Below are positions 16,913 to 25,429 of a DNA stretch of 47,587 bases, in pieces. The notes below the pieces were generated by a model, which did no database searches, was not told the origin of the DNA, and saw nothing but the letters and a program-made list of their open reading frames with translations. Position 1 is the stretch's first letter. Each line of letters begins with the position of its first letter. Position numbers and translations under genes: made by a program. The stretch comes from Planctomycetota bacterium (GTDB taxonomy: Bacteria > Planctomycetota > UBA1135 > GCA-002686595), in NCBI GenBank assembly GCA_028278425.1, contig JANQEJ010000258.1, forward strand, positions 1 through 47,587, in the 5' to 3' direction.

Positions 16913-17637
16913 TCCGCGCCCTCCGCCGCGCGGGGGTAACGACCGAGCGCCCGTCCCCAGGCGACCGTGCCGAGCTCGAGCAGCGTGCGCCAGTAGCTCG
17001 CGAGCTGGACCTTGCCGCCCGCCCGGTGCTCGCAGCGGATCGGCACCTCCGCCACCGCGTGGCCGAAGCGCCGCGCGAGGAAGAGCACCTCGAAGTCGTA
17101 GCCGTAGCCGGTCAACCGCTGGTGCGCGAAGAGGTCGCGCGCGACCGCCGCGCGGAAGAGCTTGAACCCGCACTGCGTGTCGCGGAACCCGCCGACGACG
17201 AAGAGGCCGACCAGCCCGCGCGCGACGGCGCTCAGGAGGCGCCGCTTCCACGGGTAGCTCGCCTCGGCGCCGGGCGCCCACTTCGAGCCGATCACGATCG
17301 GGTGCGCGGCGGTCTCGCGCTCGAGCCGCTCGAGCTGGTCGATCGGGATCGAGCCGTCCGCGTCGACGACGAGCACCCAGCCGAAGGACGCGCTCTCCAC
17401 GCCGGTGCGCACCGCGGCGCCCTTGCCGCCGCGCGCATCGCGGACGACGACGCGCACCGCGTCGAGCTCGAGCGCGCGGGCGGCGTCGGCGGTGCCGTCC
17501 GCGCTGCCGTCGTCGACCACGACGATCTCGTGGGGTTCCGGCCGCGCGGCTAGATAAGCGTCGATCCGGCGCAGCGTCGCGGGCAGGCGGCCGGCTTCGT
17601 TGTGCGCGGGGATGACGACGGTCAGGTCCTGGAGCAT
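16876..17637 (-). CDS. GT2 family glycosyltransferase (dolichyl-phosphate mannosyltransferase-like)
   Basis: This 253-residue GT-A enzyme has the canonical order LTVVIPAHNEAGRLP at the N-terminus, EIVVVDDGSADGT, RDARGGKGAAVRTG, the DxD-type metal site VVDADGS, and RDTQCGFKLFR with GYDFEVLFLARR further on. This is the DPM1/polyprenyl-phosphate glycosyltransferase subgroup, which loads a sugar from a nucleotide donor onto a lipid phosphate at the inner membrane face. A convergent GT-C-like membrane protein that would use such a lipid-linked sugar overlaps its 3' end. The ATG at 17637 is chosen over the TTG at 17649 because the conserved strand starts four residues after it. Confidence 0.85.
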   Translation of the reverse strand: MLQDLTVVIPAHNEAGRLPATLRRIDAYLAARPEPHEIVVVDDGSADGTADAARALELDAVRVVVRDARGGKGAAVRTGVESASFGWVLVVDADGSIPIDQLERLERETAAHPIVIGSKWAPGAEASYPWKRRLLSAVARGLVGLFVVGGFRDTQCGFKLFRAAVARDLFAHQRLTGYGYDFEVLFLARRFGHAVAEVPIRCEHRAGGKVQLASYWRTLLELGTVAWGRALGRYPRAAEGADQSSRQARRVSS

Positions 17638-17727
17638 CGCGGAGGGCAAGCGTCAAGTTTAGACGCGCGGCCGCCGCGATTGGGCGAATGGCCGGCCCTT
17701 CTCCGGCCCCGGAAAAAATGGACGTGG

Positions 17728-20289
17728 CTACTGAATCGTCAAGGTCACCGCGCGCGAGGTGCTGATCCCGAGCGCGGACGGCGCGCACGGGCCGCCGGTC
17801 CAGAACCAGGCCCACTGCTCGTGGACGTCGACGCCGAGGAGCGCCGGGTTGCTCGGGATCGCGACCGGGGCCGACGCGATCCCGTTCGCGTTCGCGCTCG
17901 CCGGTACGAGGAAGAAGCCGGGCTGGAGCGGGTCGACGTGGACGAGCACGTCGAGGAGCAGCGTTCCCGGCTCGTCCTTACCGATCGACGCGAAGCGCGC
18001 GCCGAGCCCGTTCGTCGGAGCGTTGTTGCAGGTCAGGTTCAGCGGCGCGCCGAGGAACGGCGGCCCGTCCGCCAGCGCGAGGTGCACGCCGTCGCAGCCG
18101 GGAGTGCCGGTTCCGTACGGCGTGATGCCGGCCGGCGCCACTTGGCGGTTGGGGTGGACGAAGAAGCTCGTGAAGCCGAGCCCGGCGACGTCGAGGAAGC
18201 CGTTGCCGTTCCAGTCGCCGAGCACGAGGTCGGCGCCGTTCTTCGGGAACGTGTAGGCGACGGGGACTTCGACCCCCGCCCCCGGCGCGCCGCGCGCGAC
18301 CAGGATCCGCCGGCCGATCGTCACCGCGTCGAGGTGACCGTCGCCGTCGACGTCGCCGACTCGGAGCGCGTCGTCGACGTTCGCGCTCGCCGGGAGGAGC
18401 GTCGAGAGCGGCGGGGCGAGGCCGCCGCCGGTGCCGTGCAACACCGAGATGCCGTTCCCCCCGCCGAAGAGGGGGAAGCTGTTCAGCGCGACGAGATCGG
18501 GTAGCCCGTCCTCGTTCATGTCGCCCTGGACGAGCCGCGCCGGGCTCGACCCCGCGGCGTAGCCGACGCCGGGCTGGAAGCCGCCGGCGCCGTCGGCGAG
18601 GTGCACGTGTACGACGCCCGCCTGCGTCGCGGTGGCGACGTCGAGGTCGCCGTCCAGGTTCAGGTCGACCGGCAGCGCGTAGGTCGGAATCCCCGCGGCG
18701 GGCAGCGCCGGGCCGGGCGCGATCCCGCCCATGCCGTCGCCGAGGTGGATCTGGGTCACGCTCGTGCTCATCGGGACGGCGAGGTCCGCGTTCCCGTCGC
18801 CGTTCAGGTCGCCGGCCGCGATCGACGCCGGCGCGTCAACGAGCGCGATCTCGGTCGGCGCGCCGAACCCGCCGGCGCCGTCGCCGAGCAGGAGCGAGAG
18901 CCCCATCTCGGCCGGCCCGAAGCCGAAGAACTCGAAGTTGGCCGTCGCCGCGTCGAGGTTTCCGTCGCCGTCGAGGTCGACCGGAACGCCCGCCACCGGG
19001 TCGACGTCGATCGCGTGCTCCTGCACGGTCGGGAACGCTCCGGCGCCGTCGCCCAGGCGGACGCGCACCGCGCGGAAGCCCGAGATCAGGAGGTCGGTCG
19101 TCCCGTCGCCGTCGAAGTCGCCGGGCTCCAACCAGTCGTCGCCCTCGTCGTCGTACTCCGCGAGCACGCCGAAAGAGCCGCTGCCGTCGCCGAGCAGCAC
19201 AGCCGTTCCCCAGAGGTTCATACCGACGACGAGATCGCCGGCGCCGTCCGCGTTCAGGTCGTCGACGCCGACGGCGGTCGTGTTCGGCAGCACGCTCACG
19301 TTCTCGGTGGAGAGGTCTCCGGTCCCGTCGTTGACGTGGACGCGCACGCCGGCGTTGCCGGCCGCGACGTCCATGTCGCCGTCGCCGTCGAGGTCGCCGA
19401 CCCCGAGCGCGAAGCGCCCGGCGACCGCTCCGTAGAGCACCGGCGTGAAGTTGCCCGCACCGTCGCCGAAGAGCACGGAGAGCTCGTCCGAGGTGTCCTT
19501 TCCGACGACGACGTCCTCGTTCCCGTCGCCGTCGAGGTCCGCGACGCGGAGGTTCCACGCCCGCACCGCGAAGGTCGTGCTGGCGAGGCTGAGACCGCCC
19601 GCGCCGTCGCCGAGGAGCGCCATGACCTCGTTCGAGCCGTTGTTCGCGACCGCGTAGTCGGTCACCCCGTCGCCGTCGAAGTCGCCGGCCGCGATGCCGC
19701 GCGGGAGCTGTCCGATGTTGAAGACGGAGCCGGTGGCCGCGAATGCGCCCGAGCCGTCGTTGAGCACGACCGTCAGCCACCCGATCCGCGGGTTGGACGA
19801 GGACGTCACCGTGGGGAAGACGACCGCGACCGCGTCGAGGTCGCCGTCGCCCTCCACGTCGCCGAGCGCGACGGCGATCGGCGTCTCGTCCGGAACCGCG
19901 TCGATGAGCGACGCCACGTCCTGGAACCCGCCCGCGCCGTCGGACAGGAACGCCCGGAGCGTCTGGTCGTCGCCGAGGCCTTCGACGAAGCAGAAGTCCT
20001 CGTTGCCGTCGCCGTCCACGTCCCCGACGACGAGCGACTGCGGGAACGACGCCGTCCCGAGCTGGACCGCCGCCCCGAAGGTGCCGTCGTCGGCGCCCGG
20101 CGAGAACGAGACCAGCCCCTCGGTGGTGTGGAGCGCGACGAGGTCCGGCTGTCCGTCCCCGGTCCAGTCGTGCAGCGCCACCGCGTCGGCGTCGCCGAGC
20201 AGCTCGTAGTTGGCCGCCGGGTACTGCGGGCCGTTCTGGGCCTGCACGGCCGCGGTCAGCGCGAGAAGGACGAGCAGGCGAATCGGCAT
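17728..20289 (-). CDS. Large secreted FG-GAP/VCBS repeat protein
   Basis: This 853-residue exported protein starts with a signal peptide (MPIRLLVLLALTAAVQAQ) and is built from about fourteen repeats with the calcium-binding core D-x-D/N-x-D-G-x-x-D: examples are GDVDGDGNEDFCF, GDFDGDGVTDYAV, ADLDGDGNEDVVV, GDLNGDGNADLAV and GDVDGDGHLDAVTI. These form beta-propeller FG-GAP/VCBS blades, usually in cell-surface adhesion or recognition proteins. The last ~120 residues form a separate module starting at YGTGTPGCDG and containing AIPSNPALLGVDVHEQW, which I recognise as a recurring C-terminal module in secreted planctomycete proteins. The ATG at 20289 is preferred because it begins the signal peptide. 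No catalytic motif is seen. Confidence 0.82.
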   Translation of the reverse strand: MPIRLLVLLALTAAVQAQNGPQYPAANYELLGDADAVALHDWTGDGQPDLVALHTTEGLVSFSPGADDGTFGAAVQLGTASFPQSLVVGDVDGDGNEDFCFVEGLGDDQTLRAFLSDGAGGFQDVASLIDAVPDETPIAVALGDVEGDGDLDAVAVVFPTVTSSSNPRIGWLTVVLNDGSGAFAATGSVFNIGQLPRGIAAGDFDGDGVTDYAVANNGSNEVMALLGDGAGGLSLASTTFAVRAWNLRVADLDGDGNEDVVVGKDTSDELSVLFGDGAGNFTPVLYGAVAGRFALGVGDLDGDGDMDVAAGNAGVRVHVNDGTGDLSTENVSVLPNTTAVGVDDLNADGAGDLVVGMNLWGTAVLLGDGSGSFGVLAEYDDEGDDWLEPGDFDGDGTTDLLISGFRAVRVRLGDGAGAFPTVQEHAIDVDPVAGVPVDLDGDGNLDAATANFEFFGFGPAEMGLSLLLGDGAGGFGAPTEIALVDAPASIAAGDLNGDGNADLAVPMSTSVTQIHLGDGMGGIAPGPALPAAGIPTYALPVDLNLDGDLDVATATQAGVVHVHLADGAGGFQPGVGYAAGSSPARLVQGDMNEDGLPDLVALNSFPLFGGGNGISVLHGTGGGLAPPLSTLLPASANVDDALRVGDVDGDGHLDAVTIGRRILVARGAPGAGVEVPVAYTFPKNGADLVLGDWNGNGFLDVAGLGFTSFFVHPNRQVAPAGITPYGTGTPGCDGVHLALADGPPFLGAPLNLTCNNAPTNGLGARFASIGKDEPGTLLLDVLVHVDPLQPGFFLVPASANANGIASAPVAIPSNPALLGVDVHEQWAWFWTGGPCAPSALGISTSRAVTLTIQ

Positions 20290-20370
20290 GGCTTGGCCTC
20301 GTTCGGGTCGTGGGGGGCCCTGGTCCGGACCGGACCGGGACACCGGATTCCTCCTGGATCCCGCGGTTTG

Positions 20371-20901
20371 TCAGCCCCGCAGCTTCTTCACGAGCGCGAC
20401 CACGTCCTCGCCATGGGTCTTCACCTTCACCGCTTCGTCGACGTGGCGCAGCACGCCCTTGTCGTCGATCACGAAGGTGACCCGCTTCGTGAAGCGCGCC
20501 TTGGCGGGAAGGACGTCGTACTTGGCGGCCGCGCTCCCGTCCGGGTCGGAGAGGAGCCGGAAGTTCAGCTCCTGCTGCTTCGCGAACTCCGCCTGGGCCG
20601 CCACGTCGTCGAGGCTGATCCCGAAGACGTCGACGCCGAGGGCCTCGAACTCGGTCGCTGCGTCCCGCAGCGAACAGACTTCGAGCGTTCACCCCCCGGT
20701 CATCGCCTTCGGGTAGAAGGCGAGCACCGCCCAGCGCTTCGAGCTCCCGTCGAGCGCGACCGCCTTGCCCGCGTGGTCGTTCAACCGGATCGTCGGCGCG
20801 GGCTCGCCCACCTTCGGGCCGCGCGCCTCGTCGGCGTCCTCCTGGAAGGCGAAGGCGAGGGGAAAGGCCGCGGCCAGCGCCGCGAGCAGCGTGAGCTTCA
20901 T
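20371..20901 (-). CDS. Exported BCP-type peroxiredoxin with in-frame UGA (selenocysteine) at the active site
   Basis: Two same-frame halves, 20901-20692 and 20688-20371, are joined by a single TGA at 20691-20689. Read through, they give one complete 176-residue AhpC/TSA peroxiredoxin: signal peptide (MKLTLLAALAAAFPLAFAFQ), VGEPAPTIRLNDHAGK, FYPKAMTGG-U-TLEVCSLRDA, FGISLDD, FRLLSDPDG and VTFVIDDKG. In the BCP family this position reads FYPKxxTPGCTxxxC, so UGA (residue 71) replaces the peroxidatic Cys and C76 is the resolving Cys with the usual four-residue spacing. Sequence is conserved after the UGA with no frame change, and a perfect hairpin follows at the SECIS distance. I therefore call it a selenoprotein that reduces peroxides in the envelope. 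selA, selB, selC and selD are not in the window; a nonsense mutation is the alternative. Confidence 0.82.
20655..20673 (-). promoter_or_regulatory. Candidate bacterial SECIS hairpin
   Basis: In the mRNA sense the stretch is a perfect 8-bp stem (UCGCUGCG with CGCAGCGA) closed by the loop GGA, starting 15 nt after the UGA at 20691-20689. The G-containing small loop and the roughly 23-nt distance from UGA to loop fit the bacterial SelB-binding element, which lies inside the coding region just 3' of the recoded codon. It encodes SLRDAA of the peroxiredoxin. GC-rich DNA forms hairpins often, so this supports rather than proves recoding. Confidence 0.65.
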
Positions 20902-20916
20902 CGAGTTCTCCGGGGG

Positions 20917-22254
20917 TTAGGGACAGACGGCGATCGCGACGCCGTGGGTCAGCGCGACGCCCGCCGGCTGCGCCGGGTCGGGCATGCCGGCCTGCGCGAA
21001 GACGAGCGCGCCCGCGAGGGCGGGGTCGGACGGCACCGGGACGCCCTGGGAGCCGGTGCCGGCGGTGATCGCCACGGCGAACGACGCGACGAGGTGCGTG
21101 GGCGAGATCAGGACGGTGCCGCCCAGGCCGGCGAGCTCCGCCGCCTGCGACGCGAGCGCGAGCAGGGCGACGCCGCTGCCCGCGAAGCCGCCGAGGTCGA
21201 GCACGACCGTTCCGCCGACGACCGGCGCCGTCGCGCTCGAAAGCTCCGCGACGTTCGCGCCGCCGAGCGTCGTGCCGAAGGGCGAGACGTCGCAGCTCGG
21301 CGGCAGGCCGCCGGACTCGAACGGGTGCGCGTTGGAGAGCGCGGCGTGTCCCGTGCCCGCCTTCTTGACGAGCACGTCACCCGAGCCCGCACCCGGCGGG
21401 AGCGCGAGCTGGATCAGCGTCCCGCCCGCGGTCGCGTCGACGCCGGCGACCGTCAGCGCCGGTCCGCTCGTCGGCGCGCCGTACGGGAACCACACCTCGT
21501 TCCCCGTGGCGGTGAAGCTCTCGCCCGTGATCACGACCAGCCCGCCGGCGGTGAGGAAGACGTCCTCGACGTGAGGCTTGTCCGGGCTCTTCGCGCCGTA
21601 GATCGCCTGCAGGCCCGCGACGTCGTCGGCGCCGAGGTCGCGCAGCGTGTCGCCCGGGATCACGAACGGCGTCATGACCGACCCGGGGGCGCCGCTGTGG
21701 CCGAGGCCGAGGGCGTGTCCGGCCTCGTGCGTCGCGATGCCCTGGAGGTCGAGCTCGTTCGGCAGCGGCGCGCCCGGACCGTCGGACCAGGTCCACGCCT
21801 CGTAGTACCGGATGCGCCAGCCGTCGGCGATCGGGGTCTCGGTGAACGCGACGAAGGCACCGCTCGAGCCGGAGATCGCCGAGTGCGTGTTGCCGTTCGT
21901 GCTCCCGACGCCGACGCCGAGGCCCTGGAAGGCGAAGTCGAAGTTCGCGCCGCCCGAGCCGAGGTCACCGGGCTGCAGCGGGTCGCCCGCCCCGTCGCCG
22001 TGGAGCTCGCTGCCCCACTCGACCGAGGCCTTCCAGACCGCCACGGTGGCCCCGGTCTGGCCCGGGAAGTTCGGATGGGGGCTCAGGTTGTCGTTGGCCG
22101 ACGGGTCCGCGAAATTGTTGAACAGGCGCGCGTGCCGCTGGGCGAGGCCGAGCTCGCCGCCCAGGAGGTCGAAGGCGGGGACGGGCGCGGGGGCGAGGAG
22201 CCAGGCCGCGAGGACCACGGCGGGCACCGTCGCGAGGAGCCGTGCGGGAGCCAT
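20917..22254 (-). CDS. Secreted matrixin-like zinc metalloprotease with IPT/TIG-like domain
   Basis: This 445-residue exported protein has a signal peptide (LLATVPAVVLAAWLLAPAPVPAF) and a metzincin site: H176, E177, H180 and H186 in HEAGHALGLGHS, followed by a Met-turn candidate GSVM six residues later. Spacing and sequence match the matrixin (M10) group rather than astacins. After the catalytic domain comes an IPT/TIG-like immunoglobulin fold starting near HVEDVFLTAGGLVVITG, then a second C-terminal module with paired hydrophobic strands (VVLDLGGFAGSGVALLALA) like those on other secreted proteins here. No cysteine-switch propeptide (PRCGxPD) is visible, so zymogen control is not indicated. 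It lies 15 bases upstream of the peroxiredoxin gene in the same direction. Confidence 0.8.
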   Translation of the reverse strand: MAPARLLATVPAVVLAAWLLAPAPVPAFDLLGGELGLAQRHARLFNNFADPSANDNLSPHPNFPGQTGATVAVWKASVEWGSELHGDGAGDPLQPGDLGSGGANFDFAFQGLGVGVGSTNGNTHSAISGSSGAFVAFTETPIADGWRIRYYEAWTWSDGPGAPLPNELDLQGIATHEAGHALGLGHSGAPGSVMTPFVIPGDTLRDLGADDVAGLQAIYGAKSPDKPHVEDVFLTAGGLVVITGESFTATGNEVWFPYGAPTSGPALTVAGVDATAGGTLIQLALPPGAGSGDVLVKKAGTGHAALSNAHPFESGGLPPSCDVSPFGTTLGGANVAELSSATAPVVGGTVVLDLGGFAGSGVALLALASQAAELAGLGGTVLISPTHLVASFAVAITAGTGSQGVPVPSDPALAGALVFAQAGMPDPAQPAGVALTHGVAIAVCP

Positions 22255-22338
22255 GGCGCCACGATACCACGCCCAGAGGGGGTCAAGTGCCGGGCCGGAT
22301 CGGTCGATCCAGGGGCAGAAACCACCCGGAGAACCAAC

Positions 22339-23259
22339 ATGCCCACCCTGCCGGAAGTGACCGCCCTGGTCCGCTCGATCGCCCGCTCGAACCCCGACGA
22401 TTCCCGCGAGCAGGCGGTTTCGCTGGAGCGCGTCCAGGAGCTCCGCGCCGCGATTCCGGACACCGCCCCGGTGGCCCCCGCCGGCTGCCTCGACGCGGCC
22501 GCCGTGGTCCTCGAGCTCCTCTCGCGGTCGGGCCCGATCCAGCGGCAAGACCTCCTGGACGCCGTGTACCGCCTGATCCAGATGGTGGAGCAGAACTGGA
22601 GCGACGTGCTGGACACGGGCGAGGCATCCGTTTCCATGCCCAAGCTGGTGGTCGGCGTCGCGGCCTCCTCGCACCAGACCGCCGCCGCGGCTCCCGCGGC
22701 GAGCGAGGAGACCGAGCTCCAGCTCGGCGTTCCCGGCGACACGCCGACGATCAACGACATGGTCTTGGGCGAGATCCTGATCCAGCTCGGCTTCGTTTCG
22801 CGCGACGACGTCGGCGTCGCGCTCGGCGATCAGGTGTCGAACCCCGAGCAACGCATCGGGCGAATCCTCGTCGACAGCGGCAACGTCACGCTCGCCCAGG
22901 TGCAGAGCGGCGTGCGGCTCCAGGCCCACCTCCGCAGCGCCGCCGCGGCGGAGGCGGAAGAGCTGCGCAGCGCAAGCGACCAGCCCGGCGAGCGCGACCT
23001 TCCGCCGGCGCCGGACACGCTGACGCGCGACATGCTGCTCGGCGAGATCCTGAGCGAGATGGAGATGGTGAACAAGGAGCAGCTCGTCAAGGCGATCGGC
23101 CTGAAGAACTCCTCCGGGATCAAGATCGGCGAGGCGTTGATCGAGATCGGCGCGGCCACCCAGGCCGAGATCGACTACGCGCTCGACGTGCAGAAGAAGC
23201 TGCTCTACGTGTCCGGCGTGTCCATGGACGACGACGAGCCGCCGCTGACGCTTTCCTGA
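22339..23259 (+). CDS. Tandem MshEN-like domain protein 1 (possible c-di-GMP receptor)
   Basis: This 306-residue soluble protein has no ATPase domain but carries two copies of the module found at the N-terminus of GspE/PilB/MshE ATPases. Copy one is residues 141-199 (VLGEILIQLGFVSRDD, then RIGRILVDSGNVTLAQVQ); copy two is 232-289 (LLGEILSEMEMVNKEQ, then KIGEALIEIGAATQAEID). The repeated L/R-x-G-E-x-L-x-x-x-G core with a following helix matches MshEN, which in characterised examples binds cyclic di-GMP. The N-terminal 100 residues are helical and include a Leu/Val-rich segment. A linker rich in Ala and Glu joins the copies. The neighbour at 23318 is a same-length paralogue. No secretion ATPase is adjacent. 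Confidence 0.6.
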   Translation: MPTLPEVTALVRSIARSNPDDSREQAVSLERVQELRAAIPDTAPVAPAGCLDAAAVVLELLSRSGPIQRQDLLDAVYRLIQMVEQNWSDVLDTGEASVSMPKLVVGVAASSHQTAAAAPAASEETELQLGVPGDTPTINDMVLGEILIQLGFVSRDDVGVALGDQVSNPEQRIGRILVDSGNVTLAQVQSGVRLQAHLRSAAAAEAEELRSASDQPGERDLPPAPDTLTRDMLLGEILSEMEMVNKEQLVKAIGLKNSSGIKIGEALIEIGAATQAEIDYALDVQKKLLYVSGVSMDDDEPPLTLS

Positions 23260-23317
23260 CCGCGGCGGCCCTCCAAGAGGTGCCTTTTTCAGACGAGATC
23301 GAGGGAAGGAGATTCCC

Positions 23318-24238
23318 ATGGCCTATCCGGAGTTGACCGCCCTGGCGCGCGGCCTCGCCCGCTCGGACCCGCGCGACCAGGCCGAGCAGACGCAGAACCT
23401 GCACCGCCTCCAGGAGGCGCACCGGTACATGCGGGACAAGGACGCGGGCCTCGGCCTCTGCATGGAGACGGCGGTCACGCTGATCAACGGCCTCGCGTGG
23501 AAGGGCGACCTCGGTTCGCGGGAGATCCTCGACATCGCGAGCCAGCTCGTTCAATCGGTGGAGAAGGCCTGGAGCCAGAGCCGGAAGAGCGCCGGAGCGG
23601 AGCCGCCCGAGATGCCGCGGGTCAACGACATGGTCCTCGGCGAGGTCCTCGTGCAGCTCGGCTTCGTCACGCACGACCAGGTGCAGGAGGGGCTGCGCCA
23701 CGCGCAGATCCAGCGCATCCGCATCGGCGAGGCCCTCGTCGAGCTCGGCTTCACGTCGGAGAAGCGCGTGGAGGAGGGCCTGCGGCTTCAGAAGAAGATG
23801 CGCGAGACCGCGCGCCTCGAGAAGATCGCGGCCGCGACCCCCTCGGTCGCGGTGGACGAGCAGCCGTCACCCGAGGCGGAAACGGCGCCTCCGAAGCCCC
23901 GCGCGGCGCACCCGCTCTCTCCGGGTCCGGAGCGACTGACGGTCAAGAAGCCGCTCACGGTGCAGGATCCGCGCCCGACCCCGAGCGCGAGCCCGGCGAA
24001 GACGATGACCGTGACGCGGGAGATCCTGCTCGGCGAGGTGCTCCTGGGATCCGAGGTCATCACCGAAGCGCAGCTCGACCAGGCCCTGGAGAAGCAGAAG
24101 AAGACGGGCCAGCGCCTGGGCGAGGTCCTGATCGAGATGGGCGCCGCGTCGTTCGACGACGTCGAAGGCGCCGCGGAGCTGCAGAAACAGCTCCGTCTGG
24201 TCGCCGGACTCTCCGCGGAGGGCGAGCGGGCGGATTAG
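23318..24238 (+). CDS. Tandem MshEN-like domain protein 2 (paralogue of 22339-23259)
   Basis: This protein is also exactly 306 residues and shares the start pattern (xLPEVTALxRxxARS versus YPELTALARGLARS) and the domain plan of its upstream neighbour. MshEN-like copies lie at residues 105-161 (VLGEVLVQLGFVTHDQ, then RIGEALVELGFTSEKR) and 235-292 (LLGEVLLGSEVITEAQ, then RLGEVLIEMGAASFDD). The linker (170-230) is Pro/Ala/Thr-rich and probably disordered. A good GGAGG-type ribosome-binding site (aaggagattccc) precedes the ATG. The last bases are 12 nt before the epimerase gene. The RLGE/RIGE motifs are closer to the c-di-GMP-binding consensus than in the first copy. Function as a receptor is inference from the domain. 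Confidence 0.6.
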   Translation: MAYPELTALARGLARSDPRDQAEQTQNLHRLQEAHRYMRDKDAGLGLCMETAVTLINGLAWKGDLGSREILDIASQLVQSVEKAWSQSRKSAGAEPPEMPRVNDMVLGEVLVQLGFVTHDQVQEGLRHAQIQRIRIGEALVELGFTSEKRVEEGLRLQKKMRETARLEKIAAATPSVAVDEQPSPEAETAPPKPRAAHPLSPGPERLTVKKPLTVQDPRPTPSASPAKTMTVTREILLGEVLLGSEVITEAQLDQALEKQKKTGQRLGEVLIEMGAASFDDVEGAAELQKQLRLVAGLSAEGERAD

Positions 24239-24250
24239 ACTCTCGCGCGC

Positions 24251-25429
24251 ATGCAGCGCGCGCGCGTCGGGGAGCTCCTGGCCGTCTACCGCGACGGCCT
24301 GCTCGAGGACACGCTGCCCTTCTGGACCCGCCACGCGGTCGACCGGGAGCACGGCGGCTTTCTCACCTGTCTCGACCGCGACGGGTCGGTGCTCGACACC
24401 GACAAGGGGATCTGGCAGCAGGCGCGCTTCACCTGGCTCCTCGCGACCTTGTGCCGGCGGGTGGAGCGCCGCGCGGAGTGGCTCTCGCTCGCCGAGCACG
24501 GCATCGCGTTCCTCCGCGCCCATGCGTTTGACGGCGGGGGTGACCGCGACGGCCGCATGTTCTTTCAGGTGACCCGCGACGGCCGGCCGCTGCGCAAACG
24601 CCGCTACGTCTTCACCGAGCTCTTCGGCGCGATGGCTTTCGCCGCCTGGGCGGACGTCGCGGGGGACGCCGCCGCGGCGGAGACGGCGCGCGGGCTCTTC
24701 CGGCTCGCGCTCGAGACCGAGGTGACGCCGAAGGTCGACCCGCGGACGCGGCCGTCGAAGGGGCTCGGCTTCCCGATGATCGCGCTCCACGCCGCCCAGG
24801 TGCTGCGCGACACCGTGGTGGAGCCGTCGGCCGAAAGCTGCATCGAGCGCGCGCTCGACGAGATCGAGCGCGACTTCGTGAACCGCGAGCACGAGGCCGT
24901 GCTCGAAACGGTCGGTCCGAACGGCGAGCCCCTCGACCACTTCGAGGGGCGCACGCTGAACCCCGGCCACGCGCTGGAGGCGTCCTGGTTCGTGCTGGCC
25001 GAGGCGCGGCACCGCGGCGGCGACGCGCGGCTGGTCGAGCTCGGGACGCGCATGCTGGACTGGACCTGGGCGCGCGGCTGGGACGCCGAGCACGGCGGGA
25101 TCCTCTCCTTTGTCGACGTGCGCGGCCTGCCGCCGCAGGAGGTGCACCACGACATGAAGCTCTGGTGGCCGCACTGCGAGGCCGTTCTCGCCACGCTGCA
25201 CGCCGCGCTCGCGACCGGCGAGGACCGCTACGCCCGCTGGCACGCCGACGTCCACGACTGGGCCCACGCGCGCTTCCGCGACCCCGAGCACGGCGAGTGG
25301 TTCGGCTACCTGCACCGCGACGGGAGCGTCTCGCTGCGGCTCAAGGGCAACCTCTGGAAGGGTCCGTTCCACCTGCCGCGGATGCAGCTTGTGGCGTGGA
25401 AGCTGCTCGAGGAAGCTCTCGCGCCATGA
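24251..25429 (+). CDS. N-acylglucosamine 2-epimerase (AGE) family protein
   Basis: This 392-residue protein covers the whole AGE alpha/alpha-barrel: FWTRHAVDREHGGF, DKGIWQQARFTWLLATL, YVFTELFGAMAFA, GRTLNPGHALEASWFVL, HHDMKLWWPHCEAV and LWKGPFHLPRMQLV. The conserved His residues in the HALEASW and LWWPHCEA segments are the usual catalytic positions. Family members interconvert N-acetylglucosamine and N-acetylmannosamine or epimerise other sugars (cellobiose, mannose). The gene's stop overlaps the start of a secreted sialidase-like protein (ATGA), so the pair may be used to break down sialic acid or related amino sugars, with the epimerase acting in the cytoplasm. The exact sugar cannot be read from sequence; mannose isomerase is an alternative. 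Confidence 0.82.
   Translation: MQRARVGELLAVYRDGLLEDTLPFWTRHAVDREHGGFLTCLDRDGSVLDTDKGIWQQARFTWLLATLCRRVERRAEWLSLAEHGIAFLRAHAFDGGGDRDGRMFFQVTRDGRPLRKRRYVFTELFGAMAFAAWADVAGDAAAAETARGLFRLALETEVTPKVDPRTRPSKGLGFPMIALHAAQVLRDTVVEPSAESCIERALDEIERDFVNREHEAVLETVGPNGEPLDHFEGRTLNPGHALEASWFVLAEARHRGGDARLVELGTRMLDWTWARGWDAEHGGILSFVDVRGLPPQEVHHDMKLWWPHCEAVLATLHAALATGEDRYARWHADVHDWAHARFRDPEHGEWFGYLHRDGSVSLRLKGNLWKGPFHLPRMQLVAWKLLEEALAP

Noticed and set aside
17728..20289. Regular short repeats (variants of the bases coding for D-G-D-G-D) as a CRISPR or satellite array
   Set aside because: They are coding repeats of the FG-GAP blades, with spacing set by protein structure and no constant spacers.
20371..20901. 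Two separate small genes or a simple pseudogene at the peroxiredoxin
   Set aside because: The halves are in the same frame, the homology runs through the TGA without loss, and the TGA is at the active-site position.
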